Source: Haberlea rhodopensis
Taxonomy: Eukaryota > Streptophyta > Magnoliopsida > Lamiales > Gesneriaceae
DNA: 64,000 bases
Reading direction: 5' to 3'
NCBI GenBank assembly: GCA_907163345.1
Contig: CAJQUN010000140.1
Span: 124,001 to 188,000, forward strand
The stretch's first letter is position 1; each line of letters begins with the position of its first letter. The notes under the pieces are model-generated. The model saw only the letters and a program-made list of their open reading frames with translations, was not told the origin of the DNA and ran no database searches. Shown one piece after another: positions 22,350 through 32,634 of this stretch. The translations under genes and the position numbers were made by a program.

Positions 22350-23280
22350 TCATACCCCATGGTGGATCGAGTGTAAAGTATCAGGGGAAGACCCAGGCGC
22401 AACAGAAGATGTAGTTGGCCAAGATGTAGCCCGACTACCTGAAGGTCTGGCATGTGCTCTCATTGGTGCAGTGGCGGCGGTGGGATCATGAATCATGATA
22501 GCCGACATAGGAGGTAAAATCTCATCATCGTCGTCCAAATGACTCCTTGCCGGCGGCATAACTCAATAATAGTTGCAGGACAAGGCAAGTCTGAGATAGG
22601 TGAGCCGATCATGGCGCTGCGGATAGACAACTCCATACGCTGTCCTAAATCAATAGATATGCCGGTGATGATGGTAAAAACCAGGATAACTCGATTCGTG
22701 GTGACCTCGGATGTATGGGTAGCTCGGATGAGTCATGAAACCACAATAGAGAACCAAGCTTGTGCTTCCTCTTTCAGCTCGGATTTTAGGAATTTTAGTG
22801 GCTCGCCATCACTGTTTCTCCGCCATTCAGTCACTTGACAAAGATGGTTCATATTATTTCATTGTAGTCCACCTGGGTCTGCGTATACGCCGAGTATTGA
22901 TCCTCCACAATGTCGGGCACATTGTAAAGGGCATTGATCGTGTGACGGTTGTAATTTACGATCTTCCCCTGGCCAAATGTATCGGTCACATCTGAGAATG
23001 TATTCAGATTGGCATAGAATTCTCTAACTATCGGCACCACTGCAACCCATGGTGCCCTCAAAAATCTCAGCCAATCACGCCTCCGGGCCTCCCTAAACAC
23101 AACACTGTTTGTGGAGTTAAATTCCATGCCTTAAACTCCATGCCTATTTCTCTAACAATGTTTTTTCCATCATGACCCGATAGAACTCCAAAGTAGATTC
23201 ATTCATAAATTTCGCTCATCCACGTCCGGGCGAGCTGTAGTAGTGGATGCCTCGCGTGTTGTCCTCCTCTTGGGTGCCAT
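22350..23280 (-). pseudogene. E3 accessory ORF, plant 'Transposase_32'-like domain
   Basis: Starts at an ATG read from 23280 (MAPKRRTTREAS), breaks, and resumes at 23127-22849 with the segment RFLRAPWVAVVPIVREFYAN, KIVNYNRHTINALYNVPD; a later frame (22559-22350) is rich in Ala, Pro and Ser. The REFYANL and IN-x-LYNVPD blocks are typical of the Pfam family called putative plant transposon protein (PF20167), which usually sits after pol in Athila-like elements. The name of that family does not imply a DNA transposase. The role is unknown; it may be an accessory or envelope-position protein. Several frame breaks make this copy non-functional. Confidence 0.65.
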
Positions 23281-23999
23281 GACAATTCAAACAGGAATAA
23301 TCCGAACAACAACGAATTCCACCAACAAAATCGTCCCACCAACATCAACAATAATATTCAGCAATTCCAAATTCCCATAAACTCCCCCAAACTTAACAAG
23401 TTCAATATCCAACTCCAATAATATCAAAAAATTCAACCTTTCTCAACACCCACAAAAGATGACCATCTAAACTGAAATTTCAAGCAATGTATAGCCAATG
23501 TACCTCAAAAATTCGAAATGTGGAGTGGTTTGGAGCCTTTTGCTTGCACCTCTTCAAACTTGTGGTGTTGTGTTGAAATCCACCCATAACTATGCAAATC
23601 TAGAAAAATTTAGACCATTAGAATGTTATTTGCAATATATAATAGTGAAATTGAAGAGTGGTGCGAAGATTGGAGTGCAATTTCATGAAATTTGGCAAAA
23701 GGGCCGATTTTTGGGAAGGGTTTGCGCTGCAAGTGTGTGTGATTGTGTGTTTCAGTTTGTGAGTTTATGTTTTTAAAAATTGAATATGTGCTCGATCGGG
23801 AAGCCTTGCCGATCGATTTACCGATCGATCGGTGCAGGGCCGTAGCTTAAACACAAAAATTCACGGAATTAACGATCGATCGGCATGACGGACCGATCGA
23901 TCGCTACATCCTATATTTTTTAAATATAAATATGACGTACATTTCACACTACCAAAATAAAAAATTGAAAATTAATTAAGAAAATAAAAAACAAAAAAA
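23280..23999. other. E3 spacer between accessory ORF and integrase remnant
   Basis: Mostly low-complexity sequence. A plus-strand open frame at 23498-23776 has no recognisable domain. Apart from cluster E I see nothing functional. Confidence 0.5.
23793..23903. repeat. CGATCGATCG cluster E (inside E3, outside the LTR)
   Basis: Exact copies at 23822, 23873 and 23894, with decayed ones at ~23793 and 23810. The 23873/23894 pair is 21 bp apart; the 23810/23822 spacing is irregular. It lies in the spacer between the integrase end and the accessory ORF. Confidence 0.88.
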
Positions 24000-24200
24000 A
24001 TAAGGGGATAAAAAAACTTCTTGATTTATAGTCCCATACTGACCACATAAGTGCCTAGAATAGGATTACTTACCTTAATTACTCCATGAGTATAAACATT
24101 AGTCACCGTGAATGGTCCAACCATGAAGTGTTTCACTTGCTTTGAAAAATGCGAGGTGGTGGCGATTTATGTAATTGACTTGTCTCTCCATTCATGAACG
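24000..24200 (-). pseudogene. E3 integrase C-terminal remnant
   Basis: On the minus strand the frame reads VGPFTVTNVYTHGVIKV followed by ILGTYVVSMGL, equivalent to the last segment of plant Athila integrases (GPF-x-V-x-x-x-x-x-HGA-x-E...). It marks the far side of the internal deletion that removed the rest of pol. Confidence 0.6.
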
Positions 24201-24284
24201 TCCTTTCCTATTTTGCTTTTCCGACTTCCTTGGCTTCACCATGTCATGACTATTGCCTTTTCAGTCTTTAGCTCAGTTTTTACC

Positions 24285-24950
24285 TCAAGTCTCATCAATT
24301 CCTTGCACCACATCAACGTGCAAAATGTCAACTACATTAACTTTTAAATAACCATGCTCATTATGTGTGGGTGTTGAAGATTTAAACATATTAAATGTAA
24401 ATTGATCCTCTCCTACACGGATGATCAATTTCCCTTCTTCAACATCGATGATGGCTCTTCCAGTGGCGAGGAACAGTCGTATGAGAATCAATGGCGCTCA
24501 CATCCTCCTCCATGTCTAGCACTAGGAAATCCATCGGAAAGTGAATTGACCTATTTTGACAAGTACATCCTTGATGATTCCTAGTGGGTAAGTGATAGAC
24601 TTGTCTTCCATTTGCAACACCACTCTGTAGGCTTTGGCTCTCCCAATTCAAAGCGCCATAAAATAGATAAAGGCATTATGTTAACACTTACACCCAAATC
24701 ACATAATGATTAATAGAAGAAATAGGCTCAATAGTTCAAGGAATAAAAATACTCCATGAACCTTTCAACTTAGTGGTCGACTTCTTTTGCACAATAGCAC
24801 TACATTCCTCGGTCAAAAAGAGAGTCTCATACTCTCCCAATTTCCGCTTCTTAGATAACATCTCTTTTAAGAATTTAGCATAATTTGACATTTCTCGTAA
24901 AGCATCAATAAATGGTTTATATATGCAAATTCTTAAGCATGCCTAGAAAT
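24285..24950 (-). pseudogene. E3 aspartic protease remnant
   Basis: Minus-strand pieces show CDLGVSVNIMPLSIY-like text near 24700 (the downstream part of the ...DLGASINLMP motif), PMDFLVLDMEED at ~24540 and GRAIIDVEEGKLIIRVG at ~24440, matching the usual order of the Athila/Tat retropepsin end (DFLVLDM ... GR..IDV..G.L.LRVG). The catalytic Asp region is not clear, and stops separate the blocks. Confidence 0.7.
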
Positions 24951-24959
24951 TTGGCAAAG

Positions 24960-26040
24960 TTTGAATCAACTTTAGCTCTATTAACTGTTGTGGGAAACGG
25001 GAGAGGAATGTGTACCTTTTCTTATGGTGTAGTGATGTAGTGAACTTACCCTTGTTGCGTGATTGCTCCTTCTCCTCTTGCTATACTTCCACCTTTTCCA
25101 TTGCTTCCTCATCACGAAGCTTCTTTCCACGCCTAAGGTTTACGGCATTGGCATGCTCCCTTGGATTCTTCTCCGTATCACTCGGTAGAGTTCCTTGTGC
25201 TCTCCCAGCCAATATGGTTTTCAATTGCCCTACTTGAATCTTTAAGTTCTTGATAGTTACATCTTGATTATTCATCCTTGTCTCAGTAGATGATATGAAC
25301 TTGGCAAGTAGTTCTTCCATGCTCGGCTTTGGTGGATAACCTGGTGGTGGTTGTGGGTGAAAACATTCTTCTGGTTAGACCAAGAGAAGTTCGGATGGTT
25401 CATCCATGGTTGGTTATAGTTGCTGGAATATGAGTTACCTTGTAGCTACAAAATTAGCACAACCTATTTGGCATTCAGTGATGTGGTGTCCTCCTTGACA
25501 ACGCTCACACGTGACAGCTTGTACTTGCATCACTGTCATGCTGTCCATTAGGTCTTTGAAGTGTTCCCAAGCCTCGTACAATGTCTCCAGATCGTGTTGC
25601 GTGAAAGTAGTGATGTCATTGCGCATCTTCACAGTCTTTGACGGTGTCAAGTATTTGGACAGGAATAATTGCGCCATCCCATACCATGAAGTGATAGAAC
25701 ATATGCAAGAATGCAACCACGATTTTGATTTATCCTTTAAAGAAAAGGGAAACAGTCATAACCTGGTGGCGTTTTCAGTGACGCTATTATGTTTAAATGT
25801 GCTGCATATCTCCAAAAGGTTGGATATATGGGCGTTAGGATCATCAGTGGCCGATCCCCCAAACTGGACTGAGTGATGGATCATCTGTATGATTGTAGGA
25901 TTGATCTTGAAGATGTTAGCCTGGATGCTCGGTCTACTGATGCTAGACAGTGATCCTTGGAAAGACGGTTGAGCGTAGTCCATAAGTGATCTTGCAACTG
26001 GTGCTGCAGGAACCTTTTCGCGTGCCTCATTGTCAACCAT
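24960..26040 (-). pseudogene. gag: E3 gag
   Basis: Starts at the ATG read from 26040. It shows SLMDYAQPSFQGSLSSISRP, IQMIHHSVQFGG and DPNAHISNLLEICSTFK, the highly conserved N-terminal block of Athila/Tat gag. A frame break follows; then FLSKYLTPSKTVKMRNDITT, ETLYEAWEHFKDL and CERCQGGHHITEC (25716-25435), and a last part at 25320-25081 with MEELLAKFISSTETRMNNQD and the LRRGKKL block. The zinc-knuckle-like C-x2-C-x4-H-x4-C is at ~25500. The protein would form the particle; it is interrupted at least twice. Confidence 0.82.
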
Positions 26041-26259
26041 GAGTGTTCTTGCTTGTCTTAGCCTAGTTCGACAAGTGCGTTTGATCTCGGAGTCGAAAGG
26101 CTCAAGTGTAAGTCATTTACTCCTTAGCATAAACAAGGGCAGTCCCTGCAAGAGTAGTTCAACAAAAGAAACATTGAAAAGTAAAACGAAATAAACAAAA
26201 ATAGAAAATAAATTACTAAATTACAATCAACTAATCTTGTATGATATTACTAAGACTAT

Positions 26260-26276
26260 TCCCCGGCAACGGTGCC
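26260..26276 (-). other. Primer-binding site of E3
   Basis: CCCCGGCAACGGTGCCA on the plus strand, so TGGCACCGTTGCCGGGG on the element strand. This is the primer site common in Athila-like elements (generally attributed to tRNA-Asp), with one change from the usual GGCGCC. It lies next to the LTR end at 26284. Confidence 0.8.
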
Positions 26277-27041
26277 AAAAACTTGATCGTCACTTTTTAA
26301 ATAATAAAATAATACCAGCAGTGATCGATATTGCAAGTGCACTGCTGTCAGGTTTTAATATAGTTTTAAGAAGTAGGAATATCGTACCCACATGGACTAG
26401 TAGTAAGTACCAAAATTAATCAGTTTTATTATATTTACCCTACGAAAGTTGATTGATAATTATGCAATAGTATAAATAACAAAAATAAATCAAAACTCCA
26501 GTCAACAGGCACACTAAAACAAAGAATTCAATGGAGATTAATCGATTGATTTTCCATATGATTCTAAGGTGACGGGTTCTCCAGGATTATATAATATACT
26601 CTCTCGAGCTATATTAAATATAATATCAAATTGTAGCAAGATGGCGTGCCCTTATATAACACCCAATTCCATTCAATGGTGATCAATCATTGAAAGCATT
26701 CAAATTATAAACTAAGCACAAAGATCATATGGTTTTATTCAAAAAACTAATAATTAAATCATAGGTTCTCACATAGGATCCTCAAGTCTTGATAAAATAA
26801 ACCTAGCCTATAATCATCTTCATAGAAAGATGATTACATAATTGTTCTAAGCAAAACAACATCAAAACTATAAATCAAATAAGCACAAGGTTCAGAAATA
26901 CTAATAGACACTTGGAATTGACTCTGGGTGTTGTTCATCCCCGTCTTTTGGTTGAATCTTGCTTGGCGGCTTGTAGATGGTGGAGAGGTTGATTTCTAGG
27001 GTGAATTATTAGCCAAAAGTCTGATAGGACCGACAACTTGT

Positions 27042-27241
27042 GGTATTTATAGTGGAGAGGAATTATGGTAGATTTATTGTAGGACTCAACCTCTAAAATA
27101 TATTTTTTTCAGATTTTCTCGGCTACCGATCGATCACTAAGTATTTATAGTGGAGATGAATCATTGTAGATTTATTGTAGGACTCAACCTCTAAAATATT
27201 TTTTTTTTTCAGATTTTCTCGGCTACCGATCGATCGCTAAG
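27042..27241. repeat. Tandem duplication of ~99 bp in the E3 LTR
   Basis: The segment from GTATTTATAGTGGAGA to the first palindrome (CTACCGATCGATC, CTAA) is present twice in direct order, ~27042-27140 and ~27141-27241. Copies differ at a few bases, including the palindrome, which is CGATCGATCA in the first copy and exact in the second. It is a local unequal-exchange or slippage event. Confidence 0.85.
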
Positions 27242-27401
27242 AAGTACTGATCGATCGGTATTTCCTTGAATTAATCCCATTTAGCTACGGCATGCGACCG
27301 ATCGTTCGCTACATGTGCACCAATTGATCGGTAAATCCTTCAAAATTTCTTCAACTTTCTGCCTTCGTGTGATCGATCGTGTGAATCTTGCCGATCGATT
27401 G
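27129..27401. repeat. Paired CGATCGATCG cluster F (E3 LTR)
   Basis: Pairs at 27227/27248, 27299/27321 and 27370/27392 with spacings 21, 22 and 22 bp and pair periods of 72 and 71 bp; a lone copy lies at ~27129 in the duplicated segment. Most units carry one or two substitutions (TGATCGATCG, CGATCGTTCG, CGATCGATTG), but the spacing is kept. Confidence 0.88.
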
Positions 27402-27639
27402 CTGCCTTGAAATCTTCAAAGTTGAGTTTTTCACCGCTTCTTCAATCGGATCACTCATTTAGTCATTTTTCATCATTTTAAGCTCATTTCTCCACTTTCA
27501 TATAATCCGACCTTGATTCCTAAAATACACAAAAATAACTCAAAAGCGCATTATATCGTCCAGGAATCAACATAAACAGTATTATAAATCCTAGAAATAT
27601 AAGTGATAAAATCACACATATCAGCAATACGATAGAGAG

Positions 27640-27790
27640 ATGTCGTTCTTTGGTCCTCTAGAGTGCAGCTCTTGTTAAAAACCTTTCCTTTGGGAAGATA
27701 ATGATCATGTTTGGATACTAACTTGGTTTTAGTCTTTTAGAGTAGAAAATTGTGTACTAGTTAGGTAGCTTAAGGGTTACTTCTCTTTTT
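27640..27790 (+). pseudogene. SAUR 3' untranslated remnant
   Basis: The string TTTTAGAGTAGAAAATTGTGTACTAGTTAG-like (given here in part: GAGTAGAAAATTGTG, TACTAGTTAG) matches the sequence just after the SAUR copies at ~33775 and ~56375. No coding part remains upstream because E3 abuts. It suggests that a SAUR copy once stood here. Confidence 0.5.
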
Positions 27791-27799
27791 ATATGTTCA

Positions 27800-28260
27800 C
27801 AATTAGTGCACACATTGAGATGACTTGAAAATTAACACATGCACAAGGAGTTAGTATTTATTTGACAGCTGCTACCATAACCACCAGGAAGTTACCAACG
27901 CCTGTTTTTCAAGCTGTTGGTGGGCAAGTCTCAAGAAGAAATTTTTCAGATATATATTGAGAGAGATAAAGACAAAAAAGACTACCTCAACATTCAAGTC
28001 ACCTGAAAAGAAAGACGAGAAACGCATATTCTTGAGAGAAAAACAGGGAAAATCATATTGGGTCTTTTACTTTGGAAAATTCTCTTGTAATCACTGGGTG
28101 AGGGAGAGAATTGAGAGAAAAAGAAATCTTTGTAACCTATAGATTAACATTGAAAGTGGCTTGAATAAATTACTCACCTTCTCGTGGATGTAGATTGCAT
28201 TGGCGGAACCACGTAAATATTGTGCCTTCTTCTTTTTTGCTATTTTCTTTACATTTTTGA
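27800..28260 (+). repeat. Possible copia-type LTR fragment
   Basis: The end region (GTGGATGTAGATTGCATTGG, then CGGAACCACGTAAATATTGTG and TTCTTTTTTGCTATTTTC) resembles the 3' end of Ty1/copia LTRs that carry GTGGATGTAGG...CCGAACCACGTAAAT. No internal sequence or target duplication is seen. Low certainty. Confidence 0.35.
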
Positions 28261-29549
28261 GTGCTCTGTTCTCTGCATATTTTCTTGGAAGTATCAGATC
28301 ACCTTTTTGCTGCGCATTAAGAAATCGAATTGTTTAGACAATAAACACAACAATAAATGTTAATTGGGAGCAGACACAAGTTACAAAATTAAATGAATAC
28401 AAGAACATCATTGGAATATCCGGAGCCAATTTTTCAGATCTTAAAAAAAAATTGATGAAACATTTATACAACCAAGACAAATTATGATTTCGAACTCATA
28501 CATTAAAATGCACCATTTTCCTATGGACGAAAGACTCCATAAGATCAGAAATATAGATGTGAGAATCAATATTTATGTCAGCAAATTAGTCATTAATCGT
28601 CTGCAAGCATGCTTTGATCCCTACCAGTATACAACAACAAGAAAATGGAGAGCACATAGGATAAGGATTACACCAAAGATAAATTCTATTAATTTTCAGA
28701 CAAAATATCAATCTTAAAAAGGATATATAATTTTTTCACAAAGCACGAATGTGTTTACTTGTCGGATTTCATTGAATGAAACATTTAACTTTCTCTCCAT
28801 GAAGTCTCAGTTAGCCAATGCATTAGGCATGATATTTCCTTCCGAAAAACATGAGAGAATATTGTCGGCCATGAAGGGTAAATCTTCTAGCTTTGGGATT
28901 GGAAAAGACTGTTTCCGATTATAATCTCTCAATGCTAAATGATAAAGTGGGGCTTCAAGCATTTAACTGTGGCATGTGACACATCACAATATATTTGTTT
29001 ACAACTCATATTCGTGAACTAAGACCTCAAACTTTGGCCCCATAACAAACAACAAAAATCCAACTTGAGATTTAAGTGAGTTAGTAGGATAGAAGTAGTC
29101 CTTATTTTGATAATATATTTATGGGGTCCCTTAAAGAAACAAGACATCTGAATTATCTCTGCTTAAATCATATGTTGCACTGGTTCTTTGTAGGCCAGTT
29201 ATTGTGAATACTGATTGGTTATGCCCAGATGACCTGACCTAACCTGATCTTGATTAGCAGACAAGGTTAAATTTCGATGAGGTGAGTAGGGTCGAGTAAG
29301 ACTTTGTGGCTGAAGGTGGTGTGGAAAGATGGTTCTAAATGACAGATTCATGTGATTCTTCATGTGCTCTTATTATCTTCATATTTCCACACCTACCATG
29401 CATCGACTTGCCTATTTTCATGGATCACTATCAAGATTATAAAGATAAGTGGCAATTAATTCCATAGATTCAAAACCAACAAGCTAAGTACTCAACACAC
29501 TTCTGATTCCACTTTGTATAGAACGTTTCATAGTTTCTTGCTGTATTTA
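28261..29549. other. Intergenic stretch, SAUR promoter-like in its last part
   Basis: 28261-29190: I see no gene; short frames at ~28484 have no domain. 29200-29549 resembles the upstream region of the SAUR copy at 55630-56020 (shared GATTAGCAGA, GGAAAGATGGTTCT and TTCATGTGATTCTTCATGTG), so it is likely an inherited SAUR promoter. Confidence 0.5.
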
Positions 29550-29653
29550 ATGGCTATTCGACAAGTGCTAAAACAATCTTCGTCGAGTGAGAAAATACCA
29601 ATTCTAGCAGATCAGCTAATGTACGTAAAGGACATTGCCATGTCTATGTAGGG
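29550..29653 (+). pseudogene. SAUR copy 1, 5' part, cut by a copia insertion
   Basis: ATG at 29550 opens MAIRQVLKQSSSSEKIP, typical of the start of small auxin-up RNA proteins. The frame then shifts by one base; in the shifted frame KGHCHVYVG, the conserved SAUR core, is readable and ends at the TSD at 29649-29653. The first frame ends at TAG 29649-29651. SAUR proteins are ~90-110 residue regulators of cell expansion induced by auxin. The remainder is at 32635-32818. Confidence 0.75.
29649..29653. repeat. Target-site duplication of copia-1, left copy (TAGGG)
   Basis: TAGGG at 29649-29653 corresponds to AAGGG at 32635-32639 (one mismatch). The uninterrupted SAUR at 56160 has TAGGG here, supporting the site. 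Confidence 0.7.
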
Positions 29654-29876
29654 TGAAAAAAACTGAATGTTTGGCAGAATGCCTTTTCTGTATTTCATCG
29701 TTTGATTAATAAAGGATACAATGTACAAATCTCCTTGATTCTAGGGATTTACAACTATCTCTATACCACTATCTAAGGCAAGTGAATTAAGTATTTTAGG
29801 AAATACAATTACAGACATCTACAAATTGTGAGGAAGATCTGTCGTGTGATATATTCCATATATGCTACCATTGACA
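29654..29876 (-). repeat. Copia-1 3' LTR
   Basis: 223 bp; element strand starts TGTCAATGGTAGC and is preceded by the purine tract TTTGAGAGCGGG (on the minus strand, 29877-29888). The last ~94 bp of the element on the right (32541-32634) match its first part, which defines the LTR. Confidence 0.85.
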
Positions 29877-29883
29877 CCCGCTC

Positions 29884-30600
29884 TCAAATTGATGTCGGAT
29901 TATCAAAAAGTATCAATTTGTCAACAAGAAACTGATGATGTTGCCTTGAAAGAGCCTTAATTAAGATATCCGTAATCTGAAGTGTGGTGGTAACGTGTGG
30001 AAGAGTAATGGTACGGTCATCATATGCTTCGCTATTATTATCAGCATGTAATGGAGTAGACAAATGTTGTACGAAACCAAGTTCTGCCAATAAATCTCGT
30101 AGCGAAACAATCTCCGAGCAAGCGGATGACATAGCTCGATATTCGGTGGAGGATTTAGACACACCGTCTTGTTTCTTACTTTTCCAAGAAATCAGATAGT
30201 TTCCAAGAAACATGCACCATCTAGTGTTCGAACGCCTAGTATCAGAACAACCTACCCAATCACCATCACTATGAGCATTCAATTGAATATGAGAATTTAG
30301 TGGGAATTCTAACCCACGAGTACAAGTACCATGCAAATAACAAATAATACGATGGACAACATCCATGTGAAGATGCCGAGGGGCTGCATAAACGGACTAA
30401 CGTGTTGGACATCAAAAGCAATATCGGGACGAGTAATTGTAAGGTAGTTGAGACTGCCAATAAGTTGCCGGTATAGTGATGGATCGGAAAGGAAACCACC
30501 CTCGTCAAGCAATATCGGGACAAGTAATTGTAAGGTAGTTGAGACTGCCAATAAGTTGCCGGTATAGTGATGGATCGGAAAGGAAACCACCCTTGTCACG
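29884..30600 (-). pseudogene. Copia-1 RNase H and end of reverse transcriptase
   Basis: Frames read DVVHRIICYLHGTCTRGLEF, WVGCSDTRRSNTR and SWKSKKQDGVSKSSTEYRAM, then SEIVSLRDLLAELGF: standard Ty1/copia RNase H text. Upstream (30600-30370) is the YRQLIGSLNYLTITRPDIAF segment. A ~91-bp tandem duplication (30418-30598) and frame breaks disrupt it. Confidence 0.88.
30418..30598. repeat. ~91-bp tandem duplication in copia-1 reverse transcriptase
   Basis: AGCAATATCGGGAC...ACCACCCTCGTCA (30418-30508) is followed directly by a copy (30509-30598) with very few changes (G/A after GGGAC, C/T near the end). It repeats the GSLNYLT-coding segment. Confidence 0.9.
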
Positions 30601-31255
30601 TTGATATTTCACATTCACTTCTAACAAGAGTCTCGGCTGGTCGGCCCTCCTAAAGACCGGCCAAAAAAAAGTACCAATTGGCGTAGGTTACCTCAAGACC
30701 CAAGAAATATTGTAAAGGACCTAGGTCTTTCATATGGAAAGAACTCTGAAATCGACTTTGTAGTTGAGAAATCAGTCCAGAATCGGTTCCTGTGATAACA
30801 TCTACATATACCAAGAGAGGAATCATACAATTTTCAGTCTTGCACTGAAATAAAGACGAATTATATTGACTTTGGGTAAATGAAAAACCAAGTAGTGTAG
30901 ACCGAAATTATGCAAACCAAGCACGTCGAGCCTGTTTCAAACCATAAAGAGATCGTTTTAGCTTACAGACATCTGAAGAGGGTCATATAAACATCATCCG
31001 CAAGATCCCCATGTAAGAATGCATTCTTAACATCCATCTGTCGCAAAGGCCAGCCCTGAGAGGCAGCAATGGCGAGAATAAGACAAACAATAGTCATCTT
31101 TGCCACATGAGCAAAGGTCTCTTCATAATCCACCCCATACTCCCCGCGATTCCGAGGAGCAACTAATTGCGCTTTGTAAGGTCAAGTAATCCATCAATAG
31201 GCTTAATGCCCGCAGGTTGAAGAACAACATCCCAGGTATGGTTTTCAAAAAGAGC
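30601..31255 (-). pseudogene. Copia-1 reverse transcriptase, decayed
   Basis: Minus-strand text includes fragments of the copia RT palm (around 30790-30960: DLVDDIL-type site region decayed to VYVDVITGT, FGLHYLVFHLPKVNI; ~31000-31150: FLHGDLADDVYMTL and GVDYEETFAHVAKMT). Frames change often. The domain would copy element RNA; it is non-functional. Confidence 0.7.
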
Positions 31256-32530
31256 CTAAAGTTCCTCTTGCATAGCTTTCTCCCAACACGGATATGTTAC
31301 TGCCTGAGAATAAGTTTTAGGAACTGCAACGGTAGATAAAGTAGCAGAGTAACCATAACTATCACGATGATGACTTGTACGATAGGATCTTTGGAGAACC
31401 AAAGGAGCCGATCCCATATCACGTTCGGGAAGGGATGGTGAGGAACGGGGCCGTTGTCGTAGATAAACAACACCTGCTTCGAAAAAATGCATATGTCGAG
31501 AAACATGTAATCTATTAGAAATATCATCATAACATAGAAATCCTTTATGAGCAGAGCTATAACCCATGAAAGCATATTGAAAGGACTGTGCTGAAAGCTT
31601 ATGGCGTTCATGCTGAGTTAGATGAACAAAACAAACACAGCAAAATGTGTGAAGTGCATTATGGTCGGGGTATTTGTTATAAAGACGGAAGTATGGAGAT
31701 TCAAAATTCAATTGTTGTGAGGGTAGACGATTTATAAGAAACAGCCTCAACCCAAAAACGTGCTGGAACAAAGGATTCCAAGAGTAATGATGCAACATAT
31801 CCAACAAAGGCCGGTTTTTAGGTTCCGCCACCCCATGCTGTCGAGGTGCGTAAGGACATGACCAACTATACCCTTTGCTTGGAGAAACGTCTGAAAGTCA
31901 TGTGACATGTATTCCCCCCCCCCCCCCCCCCCCCCCACCCCCCACACCAATTATCCGAACGTAGAGCTTTGATATGCGTCGAAAATTGTGTCTCAATATG
32001 TGCTACAAAGTTTTGAAAAATAGTAAATACTATGCTTTGGATCAGTGAAAATATATCCAGGTAAACCAACTGCACTCATCAATAAATGTGACAAAATAGC
32101 AGGTGCAATTCCCCAAACATCACTATAAATAGTCTCAAGACATGTATCAACAAGACCACCATGAGCCGAAAAAGGAAGAGTTTTACTCTTTCCAAGTTTA
32201 CAAGCAGTGCAATCAAAAACCAAATTTTGAGCAAGACATTGTTCTTTAATACCCAAAAAATCATGCTTTATTAAATGAGATAAAATTACATGATTCAGAT
32301 GACCTCATCGTTTATGCCTAGTCTCAGGCTTATTAAGAACATCACATGCCAATGATAAAGTACGAGAAACAGAAAACTTAAAAGGAAACAATCTTCCCAC
32401 TTTAGCCCCCCTCGCGATCACCTTCCTTGATATCTGATCCTGAACGATTCAATTATTATGAGAAAAATGTACATTATAATTATTATCTACCAACTGTCCA
32501 ACAGAAATCAAACTAGTGGAGAATTCCGGA
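31256..32530 (-). pseudogene. Copia-1 integrase with gag-pre-integrase motif
   Basis: Read from 32256: FDCTACKLGKSKTLPFSAH (zinc-module Cys), YSDVWGIAP, GYIFTDPKHSIYYF, THIKALRSDN (catalytic Asp). Further left: LLDMLHHYSW, FGLRLFLINRLPS, HKGFLCYDDISNRLHVSRHM. The 23-bp poly-C run at 31914-31936 lies where the residues after SDN should be. The domain is otherwise in fair order over ~330 residues. Confidence 0.85.
31914..31936. repeat. Poly-C homopolymer (23 bp)
   Basis: Seven C at 31914-31920 and sixteen more at 31921-31936, followed by A and CCCCCC. It is an expanded G-run on the element strand, at the glycine codons after the integrase SDN motif. Confidence 0.97.
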
Positions 32531-32540
32531 GAGACCAACA

Positions 32541-32634
32541 AGTGAATTAATTATTTTAGGAAATACAATTACAGACATAAAAATTGTGGCGAAGATTTGT
32601 CGTGTGATAAATTCCATAGATGCTACCATTGACA
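32541..32634 (-). repeat. Copia-1 5' LTR stub
   Basis: AAGTGAATTAATTATTTTAGG to ATTGACA, matching the corresponding end of 29654-29876. The inner part of the LTR, primer site and gag are deleted. Confidence 0.85.

Larger units (their letters stand above)
21465..27623 (-). mobile_element. E3: Athila-like Ty3/gypsy element, internally deleted
   Basis: Read on the minus strand: LTR (27623-26284), a TGGCACCGTTGCCGGGG primer site, gag (~26040-24960), protease remnant (~24900-24285), only the last part of integrase (~24200-24000), then an accessory ORF (~23280-22350) and a degraded second LTR (~22170-21465). Reverse transcriptase, RNase H and most of integrase are absent between ~24285 and ~24200. 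The gag type, primer-site type and extra ORF after integrase fit the Athila lineage. The left end is truncated, and no target duplication is visible. Confidence 0.75.
26284..27623 (-). repeat. E3 5' LTR
   Basis: On the plus strand it begins TGATCGTCAC and ends CACATATCA; the element strand therefore starts TGATATGTG and ends GTGACGATCA. It shares several blocks with the solo LTR at 45052-46604, including GCAAGTGCAC-TG and CTCTCTCGAGCT. It contains the tandem duplication and palindrome cluster F near its 5' end. Confidence 0.8.
29654..32634 (-). mobile_element. Copia-1: Ty1/copia element with a deleted 5' half
   Basis: 2981 bp, ends TG...CA on the plus strand, inserted in SAUR copy 1. Minus-strand order, from right: LTR stub (~32541-32634), gag-pre-integrase and integrase (~32530-31250), reverse transcriptase pieces (~31250-30600), RNase H (~30600-29884), then a complete LTR (29654-29876). 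Integrase before reverse transcriptase identifies Ty1/copia. Gag, protease, primer site and most of the 5' LTR are lost. Confidence 0.85.

Noticed and set aside
22350..23280. DNA transposon because of the 'Transposase_32' family name
   Set aside because: The surrounding gag, primer site and LTRs show an Athila-like retroelement, and the family name is historical.
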